Source of the DNA: Actinomycetospora endophytica
Lineage (GTDB): Bacteria > Actinomycetota > Actinomycetes > Mycobacteriales > Pseudonocardiaceae
NCBI RefSeq assembly: GCF_021026375.1
Contig: NZ_JAJNDB010000002.1
Span: 372,001 to 436,000, forward strand
Direction of reading: 5' to 3'
Length of the DNA: 64,000 bases
The notes under the pieces are model-generated. The model was not told the origin of the DNA and ran no database searches. It saw nothing but the letters and a program-made list of their open reading frames with translations. A program made the translations under genes and the position numbers. Below are positions 26,439 to 35,061 of the stretch, piece after piece. Every line of letters starts with the position of its first letter. Position 1 is the first letter of the stretch.

Positions 26439-27692
26439 GTGCCGCAGACGCTGGTGACCCGTGAGGACGTCGAGGCGGCGCGGGTCGCCCTCGAGGGCGT
26501 GGTGCGACGGACGCCCGTCGAACCGTCCCGGGTGCTCGCGCGCTCCGCGGGCGGACCGGTCAGCCTCAAGTGCGAGAACCTGCAGCGCACCGGTAGCTTC
26601 AAGATCCGCGGTGCGTACCGGCGCATCCAGCGACTCACCGACGACGAGCGCGCCCGCGGCGTCGTGGCGGCGAGTGCCGGCAACCACGCCCAGGGCGTCG
26701 CGCTGGCGGCCGGCCTGCTCGGCACCCACGCGACCGTCTTCATGCCCGCGGGCGCACCGCTGCCCAAGCTCGCGGCGACCCGCGGCTACGGCGCCGACGT
26801 GGAGCTCGTCGACACCTTCGACGCGACGCTGACCGCCGCGCAGGAGTTCGCTGCACGTACCGGTGCCGTGCTCATCCACCCCTTCGACCACCCGGACATC
26901 GTCGCCGGCCAGGGCACCGTCGCCCTCGAGATCCTCGAGCAGGTGCCGGACGTGGCCACCGTCGTCGTCTGCACCGGGGGCGGCGGCCTGGTGGCCGGTA
27001 TCGCGGCCGCCCTGGCGGGCACCGGCGTGAGCGTCGTCGGGGCGCAGGCCGAGGCGCTGGCCGCGTGGCCGCCGTCGCTCGAGGCGGGCGCGCCCGTGAC
27101 GGTCACCGGCGCGACGATCGCCGACGGCATCGCCGTCCCCCGCCCCGGCGAGCTGACGTTCGCGCAGGTCAGCGCCCAGGTCGACGAGGTCGTGACGGTC
27201 AGCGAGGAGGCGTTGTCGCGGGCCGTGCTGCAGTGCCTGGAGCGCGGCAAGCTGCTCGTCGAGCCCGCGGGCGCGGCGGCGGTCGCGGCCCTCGCCGAGT
27301 ACCCCGGGCGGTGGCGGGCCCCCGTCGTCGCGGTCCTCTCGGGCGGCAACGTCGACCCGCTGATGCTCGACGAGATCGTGCGACGCGGCATGGCGGCCGC
27401 CGGGCGCTACGCGCACCTGCGGGTGCGCCTGCCCGACCGCCCCGGCTACCTCGCGGACCTGCTCGCCCGGGTCGGCCGGCTCGGCGGGAACGTCGTCGAC
27501 GTCGAGCACCGGCGCCTCGAGGTCTCGGCCGACCTCGGTCCGCTCGCGCTGGGCTCCGTGGAGGTGGCGCTCACGCTCGAGGCGCGCGGGAACGACCACC
27601 GTGCCGCGATGGTCGACGCCCTCCGCGAGGCGGGCTACGCCGTCGCGGAGGGCACGGTGGAACCGGGGACGCCCGGGACTCAGGGCGAGTAG
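26439..27692 (+). CDS. ilvA: Threonine ammonia-lyase (threonine dehydratase)
   Basis: A 417-aa PLP enzyme deaminating threonine to 2-oxobutyrate, the entry to isoleucine synthesis or threonine catabolism. Catalytic core (~1-320): Lys55 in [37 protein letters not shown], and LSGGNVDP. A single ACT domain (~335-415, [20 protein letters not shown]) is the regulatory part; one ACT, not two, is the shorter catabolic-like form common in actinobacteria. The GTG at 26439 gives the family length. Its 3' end overlaps the greA 3' end by 13 bp on the opposite strand, so there is no room for a terminator between them. Confidence 0.92.
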   Translation: MPQTLVTREDVEAARVALEGVVRRTPVEPSRVLARSAGGPVSLKCENLQRTGSFKIRGAYRRIQRLTDDERARGVVAASAGNHAQGVALAAGLLGTHATVFMPAGAPLPKLAATRGYGADVELVDTFDATLTAAQEFAARTGAVLIHPFDHPDIVAGQGTVALEILEQVPDVATVVVCTGGGGLVAGIAAALAGTGVSVVGAQAEALAAWPPSLEAGAPVTVTGATIADGIAVPRPGELTFAQVSAQVDEVVTVSEEALSRAVLQCLERGKLLVEPAGAAAVAALAEYPGRWRAPVVAVLSGGNVDPLMLDEIVRRGMAAAGRYAHLRVRLPDRPGYLADLLARVGRLGGNVVDVEHRRLEVSADLGPLALGSVEVALTLEARGNDHRAAMVDALREAGYAVAEGTVEPGTPGTQGE

Positions 27693-28174
27693 GGCTCCGC
27701 GGAGACCAGGGTGACCTCCATCGACCCGCCGTCGGGAAGGTCGTAGCTCACGGTGTCGCCGGCCTTGGCGCCGATGAGGGCCGAGCCGAGGGGGGAGTTC
27801 GGCGAGTAGACCTCGAGGTCGCCGTGCGAGCCCTCCTCGCGCGAGCCGAGCAGGAAGGTCTCGGTGTCGTCGTCGCCCTCGAAGCGGACGGTGAGCACGG
27901 TGCCCGGGACGGCGGTCCCCGACTCGGTGGGCGTCTCGCCGACCTTCGCGGTGTGCAGCAGCTCCTGGAGGTGCCGGATGCGGGCCTCCATCACGCCCTG
28001 CTCCTCGCGGGCCGCGTGGTAGCCGCCGTTCTCCTTGAGGTCGCCCTCCTCGCGGGCGGCGTTGATCTTCTGCGCGATCGCGGGACGCTGCCCCACCAGG
28101 TCGTCGAGCTCGGCCTTGAGGCGGTCGTGGGCGTCCTGGGTCAGCCAGGTCACCTGGGTCTGCGTCTCGGTCAC
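27680..28174 (-). CDS. greA: Transcription elongation factor GreA
   Basis: A 164-aa factor that enters the RNA polymerase secondary channel and stimulates cleavage of backtracked RNA. N-terminal coiled coil (~10-80) with the acidic tip [22 protein letters not shown], then the FKBP-like globular domain ([45 protein letters not shown]). The GTG at 28174 follows GAGGAG by 9 nt. It is overlapped tail to tail with ilvA and divergent from mca. A strong hairpin with a U-tract in the same sense lies ~110 nt upstream (28284-28314), so expression may be attenuated in the leader. Confidence 0.96.
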   Translation of the reverse strand: MTETQTQVTWLTQDAHDRLKAELDDLVGQRPAIAQKINAAREEGDLKENGGYHAAREEQGVMEARIRHLQELLHTAKVGETPTESGTAVPGTVLTVRFEGDDDTETFLLGSREEGSHGDLEVYSPNSPLGSALIGAKAGDTVSYDLPDGGSMEVTLVSAEPYSP

Positions 28175-28492
28175 GGCGATCAACTCCTCGGAGGTCCGGT
28201 CCCGCCGGTTCGCGGGGCGGCTGCCTGTTCCGGACCTCCCCGCGGACCCCGGCCGGGCCGGGGACGGGAACGCCCACAGACGGAAAAACACGACCCGCGG
28301 CATGCGGGCCGTGTCGGGCGACACTAACACGGTCGAGCCCCTGCGGGACCCGTACGAACGATGCGCCCGAGAGGTTCCCGGATCTCCGGAGAATCTCACA
28401 GGGCCTTTGCGACCTGCGGCGATCGTGGGATCCGGGGTCGTCGGGGAGAGCGGCTCGGCAGGCTGTCGGGGGTGGGAGGGATGATGGGGGGC
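28175..28492. other. 318-bp divergent region between greA and mca
   Basis: No gene. It holds the greA leader with the hairpin at 28284-28314. On the minus strand TAGTGT (28326-28321) could be the greA -10, starting RNA almost at the hairpin. A GGGAGG lies just before the candidate mca start codons (28474-28479). Confidence 0.6.
28284..28314 (-). terminator. Terminator-like hairpin with U-tract in the greA leader
   Basis: Read on the minus strand: a stem of 10 base pairs with one mismatch (ACACGGCCCGC, then GCGGGTCGTGT) around the loop ATGCC, followed by TTTTT at 28288-28284. This is the only hairpin with a clear U-tract that I found in the window, and no minus-strand gene ends upstream of it. 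It therefore fits an attenuator of greA or the 3' end of a leader small RNA. Confidence 0.6.
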
Positions 28493-29392
28493 GTGGGAGA
28501 TCAGCTGCGGTTGATGACGGTGCACGCGCACCCCGACGACGAGTCGAGCAAGGGCGCGGCGACCTGTGCGCGCTATGTCTCCGAGGGCGCCGAGGTCATG
28601 GTCGTGACGTGTACCGGCGGGGAGGCGGGGAGCATCCTCAACCCGGCCATGGACCGCCCCGAGGTGCTCGCGGACATGATGGGGGTGCGCCGGGCGGAGA
28701 TGGCCCGCGCCGCCGAGATCCTGGGCGTGGAGCACCGCTGGCTCGGGTTCGTGGACTCCGGGCTGCCGGAGGGCGATCCGAAGCCCCCGCTGCCCGAGGG
28801 CTGCTTCGCGCTCGAGCCGCTCGAGGTGCCCACCGAGGCGCTCGTCCGGGTGATGCGCGAGTTCCGGCCGCACGTCGTCGTGACCTACGACGAGAACGGC
28901 GGCTACCCGCACCCGGACCACATCCGGTGCCACGAGGTGTCCATGGCGGCGTGGGAGGCCTGCGGGGACCCCGACCGCTTCCCGCTGGCGGGTGAGCCCT
29001 GGCAGCCGCTGAAGCTCTACTACTCGCACGGGTTCTCGAAGGCGCGGGTGGTCGCGTTCCACGAAGCACTCCTGGCGGCAGGCCTCGAATCGCCGTGGGC
29101 GGAGTGGATCGAGAGGTGGGACGAGACGCGGACCGACCCGGGCACGCGGGTGACCACGCGGGTGCGCTGCGCCGAGTTCTTCCCGGTGCGGGACCAGGCT
29201 CTGCTCGCCCACGCCACCCAGATCGACCCGAACGGCCGGTGGTTCTCCATGCCGATGGAGATGCAGCAGCGCGTGTGGCCGACCGAGGACTACGAACTGG
29301 CCCGCTCCCTGGTCGGGGACCCGGCCGAGACCGAGTCCGCCGAGGACGGCGACCTGTTCGCCGGGGTCCGCGAGAGGGTGCTCACCCCGTGA
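28493..29392 (+). CDS. mca: Mycothiol S-conjugate amidase
   Basis: A 299-aa Zn-dependent amidase that cleaves mycothiol adducts of electrophiles, releasing a mercapturic acid for export and glucosaminyl-inositol for reuse. Signatures: [15 protein letters not shown] with His13, Asp16 and Glu17, [37 protein letters not shown] with further ligands, and [11 protein letters not shown]. The SKGAAT and NPAMD blocks separate Mca from MshB. Start: GTG 28493 matches the family N-terminus; ATG 28481 or 28484 would add up to four residues. The stop overlaps the next small gene by 4 bp. It shows the host makes mycothiol. Confidence 0.93.
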   Translation: MGDQLRLMTVHAHPDDESSKGAATCARYVSEGAEVMVVTCTGGEAGSILNPAMDRPEVLADMMGVRRAEMARAAEILGVEHRWLGFVDSGLPEGDPKPPLPEGCFALEPLEVPTEALVRVMREFRPHVVVTYDENGGYPHPDHIRCHEVSMAAWEACGDPDRFPLAGEPWQPLKLYYSHGFSKARVVAFHEALLAAGLESPWAEWIERWDETRTDPGTRVTTRVRCAEFFPVRDQALLAHATQIDPNGRWFSMPMEMQQRVWPTEDYELARSLVGDPAETESAEDGDLFAGVRERVLTP

Positions 29393-29691
29393 TCCCCGCG
29401 TCGGTGGCGATCGTCCTCGCGCAGGCCCAGCCCCCCGCCCCGGGCTCGGACCGCGGCGAGGAGTTCGGCAAGACCTCGCCGATCGCGCTCGTGGTGATCC
29501 TGCTGCTCGGCGTGGCGACGGTGCTGCTCATCCGGTCGATGAACAAGCGGCTGCGCAACGTCCCGGAGTCGTTCGACCCGCCGGAGCAGGACGCGGAGCC
29601 GGAGGCCGAGGAGCCGGAGGCGAAGGACGAGCCGACGACGTCGGGTGCGGCCGGTTCCGAGAAGGGCGAACGGGCCTCGCCGGACGGCTGA
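29389..29691 (+). CDS. Small single-pass membrane protein, coupled to mca
   Basis: A 100-aa protein beginning at a GTG that overlaps the mca stop (GTGA). One membrane helix (~29-48, [19 protein letters not shown]) is followed by a short basic patch ([11 protein letters not shown]) and an acidic, disordered tail ([18 protein letters not shown]). The same arrangement, mca followed by a ~90-aa membrane protein, is found in mycobacteria (Rv1083). The function is unknown; tight coupling to mca suggests a link to mycothiol detoxification, but this is inference. Confidence 0.8.
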   Translation: MIPASVAIVLAQAQPPAPGSDRGEEFGKTSPIALVVILLLGVATVLLIRSMNKRLRNVPESFDPPEQDAEPEAEEPEAKDEPTTSGAAGSEKGERASPDG

Positions 29692-29750
29692 TCGGGCCCC
29701 GCCGCCCGACGGGGCGAGCCGTGTGGTGACTCCGTGCGACGATCGGGCCC

Positions 29751-31793
29751 ATGGCCAACCGGCTCGCGGACTCGACGAGTCCGTACCTGCGCCAGCACGC
29801 CGACAACCCGATCGACTGGCGGCCCTGGGAGACCGCGGCGTTCGACGAGGCGCGTGAGCGCGGTGTCCCGGTGCTGCTCTCGGTCGGCTACTCGGCCTGC
29901 CACTGGTGCCACGTCATGGCGCACGAGTCGTTCTCCGACCCCCGGATCGCGTCGTTCGTCAACGAGCACTTCGTGGCGATCAAGGTCGACCGGGAGGAAC
30001 GGCCGGACGTCGACGCGGTCTACATGGAGGCCACCCAGGCCATGACCGGCCAGGGCGGCTGGCCGATGACCTGCTTCCTCACCCCGGACGCCCAGCCGTT
30101 CCACTGCGGCACCTACTACCCGGCCGAGCCGCAGGGCGGGATGCCGTCGTTCCCGCAGCTGCTCACGGCCGTGACGAAGGCGTGGGAGACCGACGGCGAC
30201 TCGGTGCGCAGCGCTGCCGGTCGGATCGCCGAGCGCCTGGCCGGGGTCGCGCGGTCGCTGCCCGCCGCGGCGGTGGACGAGACGACGCTGGGCGGGGCGA
30301 TCGACGTCCTCGAGGGCGAGTTCGACCGGGCGAACGCCGGGTTCGGCGGGGCACCGAAGTTCCCGCCGTCCTCGGTGCTCGAGTTCCTGCTGCGCCACCA
30401 CGAGCGCACCGGCAGCGAGCCGGCCTGGCGCATGGCCACCGCCACGCACGAGCGGATGGCCCGCGGCGGGCTGTTCGACCAGCTCGCGGGCGGGTTCGCC
30501 CGCTACTCGGTCGACGCCCGCTGGGTCGTGCCGCACTTCGAGAAGATGCTCTACGACAACGCCCTGCTGCTGCGCAGCTACGCCCACGAGGCGCGCCTGG
30601 CCGCCGGTCGGCCCGGTGCCGGCACGCTCGCCCGCCACGCCGCGGAGCTCACCGGGGCGTTCCTGCTGCGCGACCTGCGCACCCCCGAGGGTGGGTTCGC
30701 CTCGGCGCTCGACGCCGACGCCGCGGGCGAGGAGGGCTCGACCTACGTGTGGTCGCCCGCCGAGCTCGTCGAGGTCCTCGGACCGACCGAGGGCGCCTGG
30801 GCGGCCGAGCTGCTGACGGTGACCGAGGCGGGCACGTTCGAGCACGGCCGCTCGACGTTGCAGATGCCCGTCGACCCCGACGACCAGGGGCGCTGGCAGG
30901 CCGCCCGCAAGGCCCTGCTCGCCGCCCGCGGGGCGCGCCCGCAGCCGGCGCGGGACGACAAGGTCGTGGCCGCCTGGAACGGCCTCGCCGTCACCGCACT
31001 CGTCGAGGGCGCGGCGGCCCTCGGGCGGTCGGACTGGCTGGCCGCCGCGCGGCGGGCCGCGAGCCTGCTGCTGCGCACCCATGTCGTCGACGGGCGGCTG
31101 CGCCGGACGTCCCGCGACGGCGTCGTCGGCGAGGCCCCCGGGGTGCTCGAGGACCACGCGGGGCTGGCGGAGGGCCTGCTCGCGCTGCACCAGGCGACGG
31201 CCGAGCCACGCTGGCTCGACGAGGCGTGCGCCCTGCTCGACGTGGCGCTCGAGCACTTCGCCGAGCACGACGACGCCGGGGCCCCGACCGGCGCCTTCTG
31301 GGACACCGCCGACGACGCCGAGGCGCTGGTCAGCCGCCCGCGCGAGATCACCGACGGCGCCACGCCCTGCGGGTCGTCGGTCCTGGCGTCGGCGCTGCTC
31401 GGCGCGGCGGTCCTCGCCGGCCCGGAGCGGGCGGAGCGCTACCGCGGCGTCGCCGAGGCGTCCCTGACGACGGCCGGCAGGCTGCTCGGCCGGCACGCCC
31501 GGTTCGCCGGCGGCTGGGCGACGGCGGCCGAGGCGGCGCTGCGCGGGCCGCTGCAGGTCGCCGTCGTCGGGAGCGACGAGACGCAGCGTGAGCCGCTCCT
31601 GACCGCGGCGCGCCGGGCCGCGCCGGGCGGCACCGTCGTGGTGGCGGGCGAGCCCGACGCCCCCGGGGTGCCGCTGCTGGCCGACCGGCCCCTCGTCGAC
31701 GGCGGGCCCGCGGCGTACGTGTGCCAGGGGTACGTCTGCCGGCGCCCGACTGCGTCGCCCGACGAGGTCGCGGACGCCCTGCGGGCGGTCTGA
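29751..31793 (+). CDS. DUF255 (YyaL/spermatogenesis-associated 20-like) protein
   Basis: A 680-aa cytosolic protein. The N-terminal ~170 residues have a thioredoxin fold with the redox motif GYSACHWCHVMAHESF (Cys50, Cys53) and NEHFVAIKVDREERPDVD; the rest is an alpha/alpha toroid of the six-hairpin glycosidase type (GGLFDQLAGGFARYSVD, PHFEKMLYDNALLLR, ALDADA-like EGGFASALDADAAGEEG). The start TSPYLRQHADNPIDWRPW is family-perfect. The physiological reaction is not established. It follows the mca pair by 59 bp. GACGAT (29738-29743) lies 7 nt before the ATG and may be the -10 of a leaderless mRNA. Confidence 0.92.
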   Translation: MANRLADSTSPYLRQHADNPIDWRPWETAAFDEARERGVPVLLSVGYSACHWCHVMAHESFSDPRIASFVNEHFVAIKVDREERPDVDAVYMEATQAMTGQGGWPMTCFLTPDAQPFHCGTYYPAEPQGGMPSFPQLLTAVTKAWETDGDSVRSAAGRIAERLAGVARSLPAAAVDETTLGGAIDVLEGEFDRANAGFGGAPKFPPSSVLEFLLRHHERTGSEPAWRMATATHERMARGGLFDQLAGGFARYSVDARWVVPHFEKMLYDNALLLRSYAHEARLAAGRPGAGTLARHAAELTGAFLLRDLRTPEGGFASALDADAAGEEGSTYVWSPAELVEVLGPTEGAWAAELLTVTEAGTFEHGRSTLQMPVDPDDQGRWQAARKALLAARGARPQPARDDKVVAAWNGLAVTALVEGAAALGRSDWLAAARRAASLLLRTHVVDGRLRRTSRDGVVGEAPGVLEDHAGLAEGLLALHQATAEPRWLDEACALLDVALEHFAEHDDAGAPTGAFWDTADDAEALVSRPREITDGATPCGSSVLASALLGAAVLAGPERAERYRGVAEASLTTAGRLLGRHARFAGGWATAAEAALRGPLQVAVVGSDETQREPLLTAARRAAPGGTVVVAGEPDAPGVPLLADRPLVDGGPAAYVCQGYVCRRPTASPDEVADALRAV

Positions 31794-31804
31794 GCGCTCC
31801 GCGC

Positions 31805-31863
31805 CGTTGTCAGCGATGCGGCATCGCTGACGTTGGATGACAGCCATGCCGCATCGCTGACAA
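31805..31863. repeat. Nested inverted repeats, CATCGCTGAC family
   Basis: GTTGTCAGCGATGCGGCAT (31805-31823) pairs perfectly with 31845-31863. The left arm can instead pair locally with CATCGCTGAC at 31821-31830. It lies 12 bp past the DUF255 stop and probably acts as a terminator. Related units occur at 46274-46303, 47839-47861 and, degenerate, near 61945-61976. Confidence 0.7.
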
Positions 31864-31911
31864 CCCACGTGCCCGTCCTCCCTCGGCGAACGGCGTCGAC
31901 TCCTGCGTACT

Positions 31912-31928
31912 TGTAATGCTGTAATTGC
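31912..31928 (+). promoter_or_regulatory. Tandem TGTAAT motif upstream of an RHH-like gene
   Basis: TGTAATGC (31912-31919) is followed directly by TGTAATTGC (31920-31928), in an AT-richer patch that is exceptional for this genome. It lies 28 nt before the ATG at 31956, where a promoter/operator is expected. Confidence 0.5.
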
Positions 31929-31955
31929 TGCAGGCGCGAAAGACGAGGAGCCGAG

Positions 31956-32612
31956 ATGATGGTGGGACGAGGACACCGGGGACGCCCCGGCGGCGGTGGA
32001 CGGGTCGGTCGGGGCGGACGCCCCACGAGCGAGCTCCCGGGCACGGAGGACCTCACGGCGTGGCTGGCGGGCCGGCTGCCCGACGGCTGGTTCGTCGACG
32101 CCCCCGAGGTGACGGTGGACCGGGAGGAGATCCTGGTCGTCGGCGAGCTGCCGGCACCGGAGGCGGGCGCGGACACCGACGCGGCGGCCCGCGCGGCGAC
32201 CGCGGCCGGGCGGATCAGCCGGTTCCGGGAGGAGACCCGCGAGGACCGGATGGAGATCGCCCGGCAGGCCGAGCACCGCTACGGCCGCAAGGTGGCCTGG
32301 GGCGCGCGGATCTCCGGATCGGACGACGAGGACGGCGTGGAGGAGCTCTTCACGACGCTGTCGGTGCCGGTCATGACGCGGCTGCGCCAGAACGAGCGGC
32401 GGGTGCTCGACACCCTGGTCGACGCCGGCGTGGCGCGGTCACGATCCGAGGCACTGGCCTGGGCGGTCGCGCTGGTGGGGGAGCACACCGAGCCGTGGCT
32501 CGCCGAGCTGCGTGAGGCCATGAGCACCGTCGACGAGCTCCGGGCGCGGGGCCCGCGGCTGGACGGCGACGACGAGGACGGGGCCCCGACCGACGGCGAC
32601 GCTCAGGCGTAG
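31956..32612 (+). CDS. Conserved hypothetical with ribbon-helix-helix-like segment
   Basis: A 218-aa protein with a Gly/Arg-rich start (~25 residues), a middle part (TEDLTAWLAGRLPDGWFVDAPEVTVDREEILVVGELP, then SRFREETREDRMEIARQAEHRYGRKVAWGA), and a segment at ~140-170 (VPVMTRLRQNERRVLDTLVDAGVARSRSEALAWAVALV) that resembles a strand-helix-helix DNA-binding fold. The acidic tail ends 10 bp inside the opposing hemolysin III gene. GAGGAG lies 7 nt before the ATG. A tandem TGTAAT site upstream may be its own operator. I do not recognise a named family; nucleic-acid binding is an inference. Confidence 0.7.
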   Translation: MMVGRGHRGRPGGGGRVGRGGRPTSELPGTEDLTAWLAGRLPDGWFVDAPEVTVDREEILVVGELPAPEAGADTDAAARAATAAGRISRFREETREDRMEIARQAEHRYGRKVAWGARISGSDDEDGVEELFTTLSVPVMTRLRQNERRVLDTLVDAGVARSRSEALAWAVALVGEHTEPWLAELREAMSTVDELRARGPRLDGDDEDGAPTDGDAQA

Positions 32613-33280
32613 AGCACCAGCCAGATGGCGATGTGGTGGCAGATCGCCGCGACGACGGTCGCCGCGTGGAAGAACTCGTGGTAGCCGAACGTCCTCGGCC
32701 ATCCGATGGGCCGCTGGAAGGCGTAACAGAGTGCTCCGAGGGTGTAGAAGCCACCACCGATGATCAGCAGGACCAGCGCCGCCACGCCCCCGCGGTGGAG
32801 CAGGTCGGGCAGCACGAACACCGCGACCCAGCCCAGGGCCAGGTAGAACGGCACCCCGACCCACCGCGGGGCGTGCGGGCGCAGCAGCTTGAGCGTCGCC
32901 CCGCCGATGGCGCCGATCCACACCACGAGCAGGACGATCAGTCCGGTCGTCGGTGGGAGCGCGAGCACGGCGAACGGGGTGTAGGTGCCCGCGATGAAGA
33001 TGAAGATCATCGCGTGGTCGAGCCGCTTCATCGTCGTGCGCGCCCGCAGCGAGGTCCACGACCGGCGGTGGTAGAGCGCGCTGATCCCGAACAGGCCCAG
33101 CACCGTCGCGGAGTAGATCGCGCACGCGGCGGCCGCCCCGGCCGACACCGTGGAGCCCGCGAGCGCGATCAGCGTGGCGCCCGCCGCGATCCCGACCCCG
33201 AACGACCACAGGTGCAGCCACCCGCGCATGCGCGGCTTGGTCGGCAGCGCCGGGGGCGAGGGCGAGTCGGTGAGGCTCAC
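32603..33280 (-). CDS. Hemolysin III / PAQR family membrane protein
   Basis: A 225-aa seven-helix membrane protein of the YqfA/hemolysin III (PAQR) family. The metal-site motifs are intact: SALYHRRSW, MKRLDHAMIFIFIAGTYTPF, and FGYHEFFHAATVVAAICHHIAIW near the C-terminus. In bacteria the role is uncertain (membrane homeostasis); pore formation is a historical label. The GTG at 33280 follows a -10-like TACCCT (33293-33288, minus strand) by 7 nt, so a leaderless mRNA is likely. The stop overlaps the end of the convergent RHH-like gene by 10 bp. Same position as Rv1085c in mycobacteria. Confidence 0.92.
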   Translation of the reverse strand: MSLTDSPSPPALPTKPRMRGWLHLWSFGVGIAAGATLIALAGSTVSAGAAAACAIYSATVLGLFGISALYHRRSWTSLRARTTMKRLDHAMIFIFIAGTYTPFAVLALPPTTGLIVLLVVWIGAIGGATLKLLRPHAPRWVGVPFYLALGWVAVFVLPDLLHRGGVAALVLLIIGGGFYTLGALCYAFQRPIGWPRTFGYHEFFHAATVVAAICHHIAIWLVLYA

Positions 33281-33398
33281 GGGAAACAGGGTAGGGCAGC
33301 CGCCTGGGCGCCCGGGGAACGTCCGACGACCGAGGGGTGACGGGCACGCGACCCTCGCCCGGGTGGGGACACGGGCTAGATCCGTCGCATCGGCGGCG

Positions 33399-33404
33399 TA
33401 ACCT
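33399..33404 (+). promoter_or_regulatory. -10-like TAACCT of the Z-prenyl synthase gene
   Basis: TAACCT ends 8 nt before the GTG at 33413; no ribosome binding site is present. Confidence 0.5.
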
Positions 33405-33412
33405 GGCCGTCC

Positions 33413-34192
33413 GTGAGCGTCCGGGACAACATCCGTGAGGTGGCCTACTCGCTCTACGAGCGACGGCTGCGTCACCGGGTCGCGGTCAGCCACCCGCCAC
33501 GGCACGTGGGGGTGATCCTCGACGGCAACCGGCGGTGGGCCCGCGAGGTGGGGCTGACCGATCCGAGCGACGGCCACCGCGTCGGCGCCCGCAAGATCGT
33601 CGACATGCTCGACTGGGCCGACGACGCCGGCGTCGAGATCGTGACGCTGTTCCTGCTCTCGACCGACAACCTGGGCCGGACCGCCGACGAGCTCGAACAG
33701 CTCCTCGAGATCATCGCGACCGCCGTGGAGGGGCTCGCCGCGCCGGACCGGCGCTGGCGGCTGCGGGTGGTCGGCAACCCGGACCTGGTGCCCGCCCCGA
33801 CCTACGAGCGGCTGGCCGCGGCCGCCGCGAGCACCGAGGGCCGCACCGGGATGCAGGTCAACGCCGCGGTCGGGTACGGCGGGCGCCAGGAGATCGCGGA
33901 CGCGGTCCGCAAGCTGCTGCTGCGCCACGCGGAGGCGGGCACGTCGATCGAGGAGCTCGCGGAGGTCCTCGACGTCGACCACATCGCCGAGCACCTCTAC
34001 ACCTCGGGCCAGCCCGACCCCGACCTCGTCATCCGCACCTCGGGCGAGCAGCGGCTCTCCGGATTCCTCATGTGGCAGTCCGTGTACTCGGAGTTCTATT
34101 TCACCGAGGCGTTCTGGCCGCAGTTCCGCCGCATCGATTTCCTGCGTGCGCTGCGCGATTATTCCGACCGGCACCGCCGCTACGGCGGCTGA
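33413..34192 (+). CDS. (Z)-prenyl diphosphate synthase, short-chain type
   Basis: A 259-aa cis-prenyltransferase of the UppS family that extends allylic diphosphates with isopentenyl diphosphate for polyprenyl phosphate carriers. Catalytic Asp37 lies in VGVILDGNRRWARE; other marks are FLLSTDNLGR, MQVNAAVGYGGRQEI and DPDLVIRTSGEQRLSGFLMWQSVYSEFYF. By position next to hemolysin III it corresponds to Rv1086, which makes the short product omega,E,Z-farnesyl diphosphate, so it need not be the main undecaprenyl/decaprenyl synthase. Chain length cannot be told by eye. A 13-bp perfect stem follows the stop. Confidence 0.9.
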   Translation: MSVRDNIREVAYSLYERRLRHRVAVSHPPRHVGVILDGNRRWAREVGLTDPSDGHRVGARKIVDMLDWADDAGVEIVTLFLLSTDNLGRTADELEQLLEIIATAVEGLAAPDRRWRLRVVGNPDLVPAPTYERLAAAAASTEGRTGMQVNAAVGYGGRQEIADAVRKLLLRHAEAGTSIEELAEVLDVDHIAEHLYTSGQPDPDLVIRTSGEQRLSGFLMWQSVYSEFYFTEAFWPQFRRIDFLRALRDYSDRHRRYGG

Positions 34193-34230
34193 ATCCACCG
34201 TCGTCGTCGGGAAGTAGCGGGGACAGCACG

Positions 34231-34283
34231 ACGCACCGGCGCGCCCGCGCCATCCCCCGATGGGCACGGACGCGCCGGTGCGT
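34231..34283. terminator. Hairpin with 13-bp perfect stem after the prenyl synthase
   Basis: ACGCACCGGCGCG (34231-34243) pairs with CGCGCCGGTGCGT (34271-34283), followed on the plus strand by TCTCTCGT. It can serve the prenyl synthase gene and the opposing small secreted-protein gene. Confidence 0.7.
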
Positions 34284-34368
34284 TCTCTCGTGACCCACGC
34301 CGCAGGCGCCCGGCGCGCTCCCAGGTTGCCGGGAGCCCGCGGCGTGGTTCGTCAGGTGGTGGGTCGGC

Positions 34369-34716
34369 TCAGAGGACGTCGATGCCCACGTTGTTGAGGA
34401 TGTTGTTGTCGTCGAGGATGTGGCAGGCGTTGATCGGGGCCGCGACCTGCGAGCCGTCGAGCACGCCGACCAGGCTGCCGTTCTTCGACGCGTTCAGCTG
34501 GTTCGCGCCGTTGTCGCACGACGACGCCGACTTGTGGTTGCCCGAGCCGTGGCCCCAGTGGCCGTGGTCCTTGCCGCCGTGGTCCCCGCCCCAGCTGTGC
34601 CCGCTGTCCCCGCTGTCGGAGGACTGCGGCATGTCGCCCGCGAACGCGGCCGGCGTCAGGGCCACCATCCCGGCGCCCGCAGCCAGCACGACCATTCCCG
34701 CCTTCTTCAGCAGCAT
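34369..34716 (-). CDS. Small secreted His/Asp/Gly-rich protein
   Basis: A 115-aa protein with a classical signal peptide (LLKKAGMVVLAAGAGMVAL, cleavage near AFA-GD at residue 26). The mature N-terminal third is Ser/Asp/Gly/His-rich (SWGGDHGGKDHGHWGHGSGNHK) with seven His in about twenty residues, which suggests metal binding or surface adhesion. The C-terminal ~45 residues (LVGVLDGSQVAAPINACHI, LDDNNILNNVGIDVL) with one Cys there and one upstream resemble the hydrophobic short repeats of actinobacterial chaplin/rodlin-type surface proteins; that likeness is loose. The ATG at 34716 has GGGAG upstream. No operon partner. Confidence 0.65.
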   Translation of the reverse strand: MLLKKAGMVVLAAGAGMVALTPAAFAGDMPQSSDSGDSGHSWGGDHGGKDHGHWGHGSGNHKSASSCDNGANQLNASKNGSLVGVLDGSQVAAPINACHILDDNNILNNVGIDVL

Positions 34717-35061
34717 TCGGAGAAGCTCCCTCGTGAGAGTTGCGGTTCCCGGATCGAGTTCCGGGTGACCCGCTTTCGTGTGTTCCGGCCTCACGGACGG
34801 TGTGGCCGATGACGTGAAACTTAACGAAGCCACCGGGCCGTGGACATCGGTCGTTCCCTGATCGAGTGGCGGGCAATTCGTACCGCGACTTGAGTCACCG
34901 GAACGGGTGGGACCCGCGCCGGAAATGGTTCCGGGCCCGACCCACCGGGAGCATTCAGCGCGCGATCCGTCACCGACCTCGACACCCGGGCGTCGTATCC
35001 AGTGACGACGCGTCCGCGCCGAGGGCTCCGGACGGTCACGGGCGGGTACTGTCCGGGCGCG
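34717..35061. other. 345-bp divergent intergenic region
   Basis: No gene seen. It contains a small dyad CCCGGA...TCCGGG about 35 bp upstream of the secreted-protein start, and a larger GC dyad at about 34905-34946 (GGGTGGG against CCCACC). At its right end TACTGT (35047-35052) is the probable -10 of the DUF885 gene. Confidence 0.5.

Noticed and set aside
29382..32276. 964-codon minus-strand open frame opposite the DUF255 gene
   Set aside because: Composition-driven shadow; no family match by eye.
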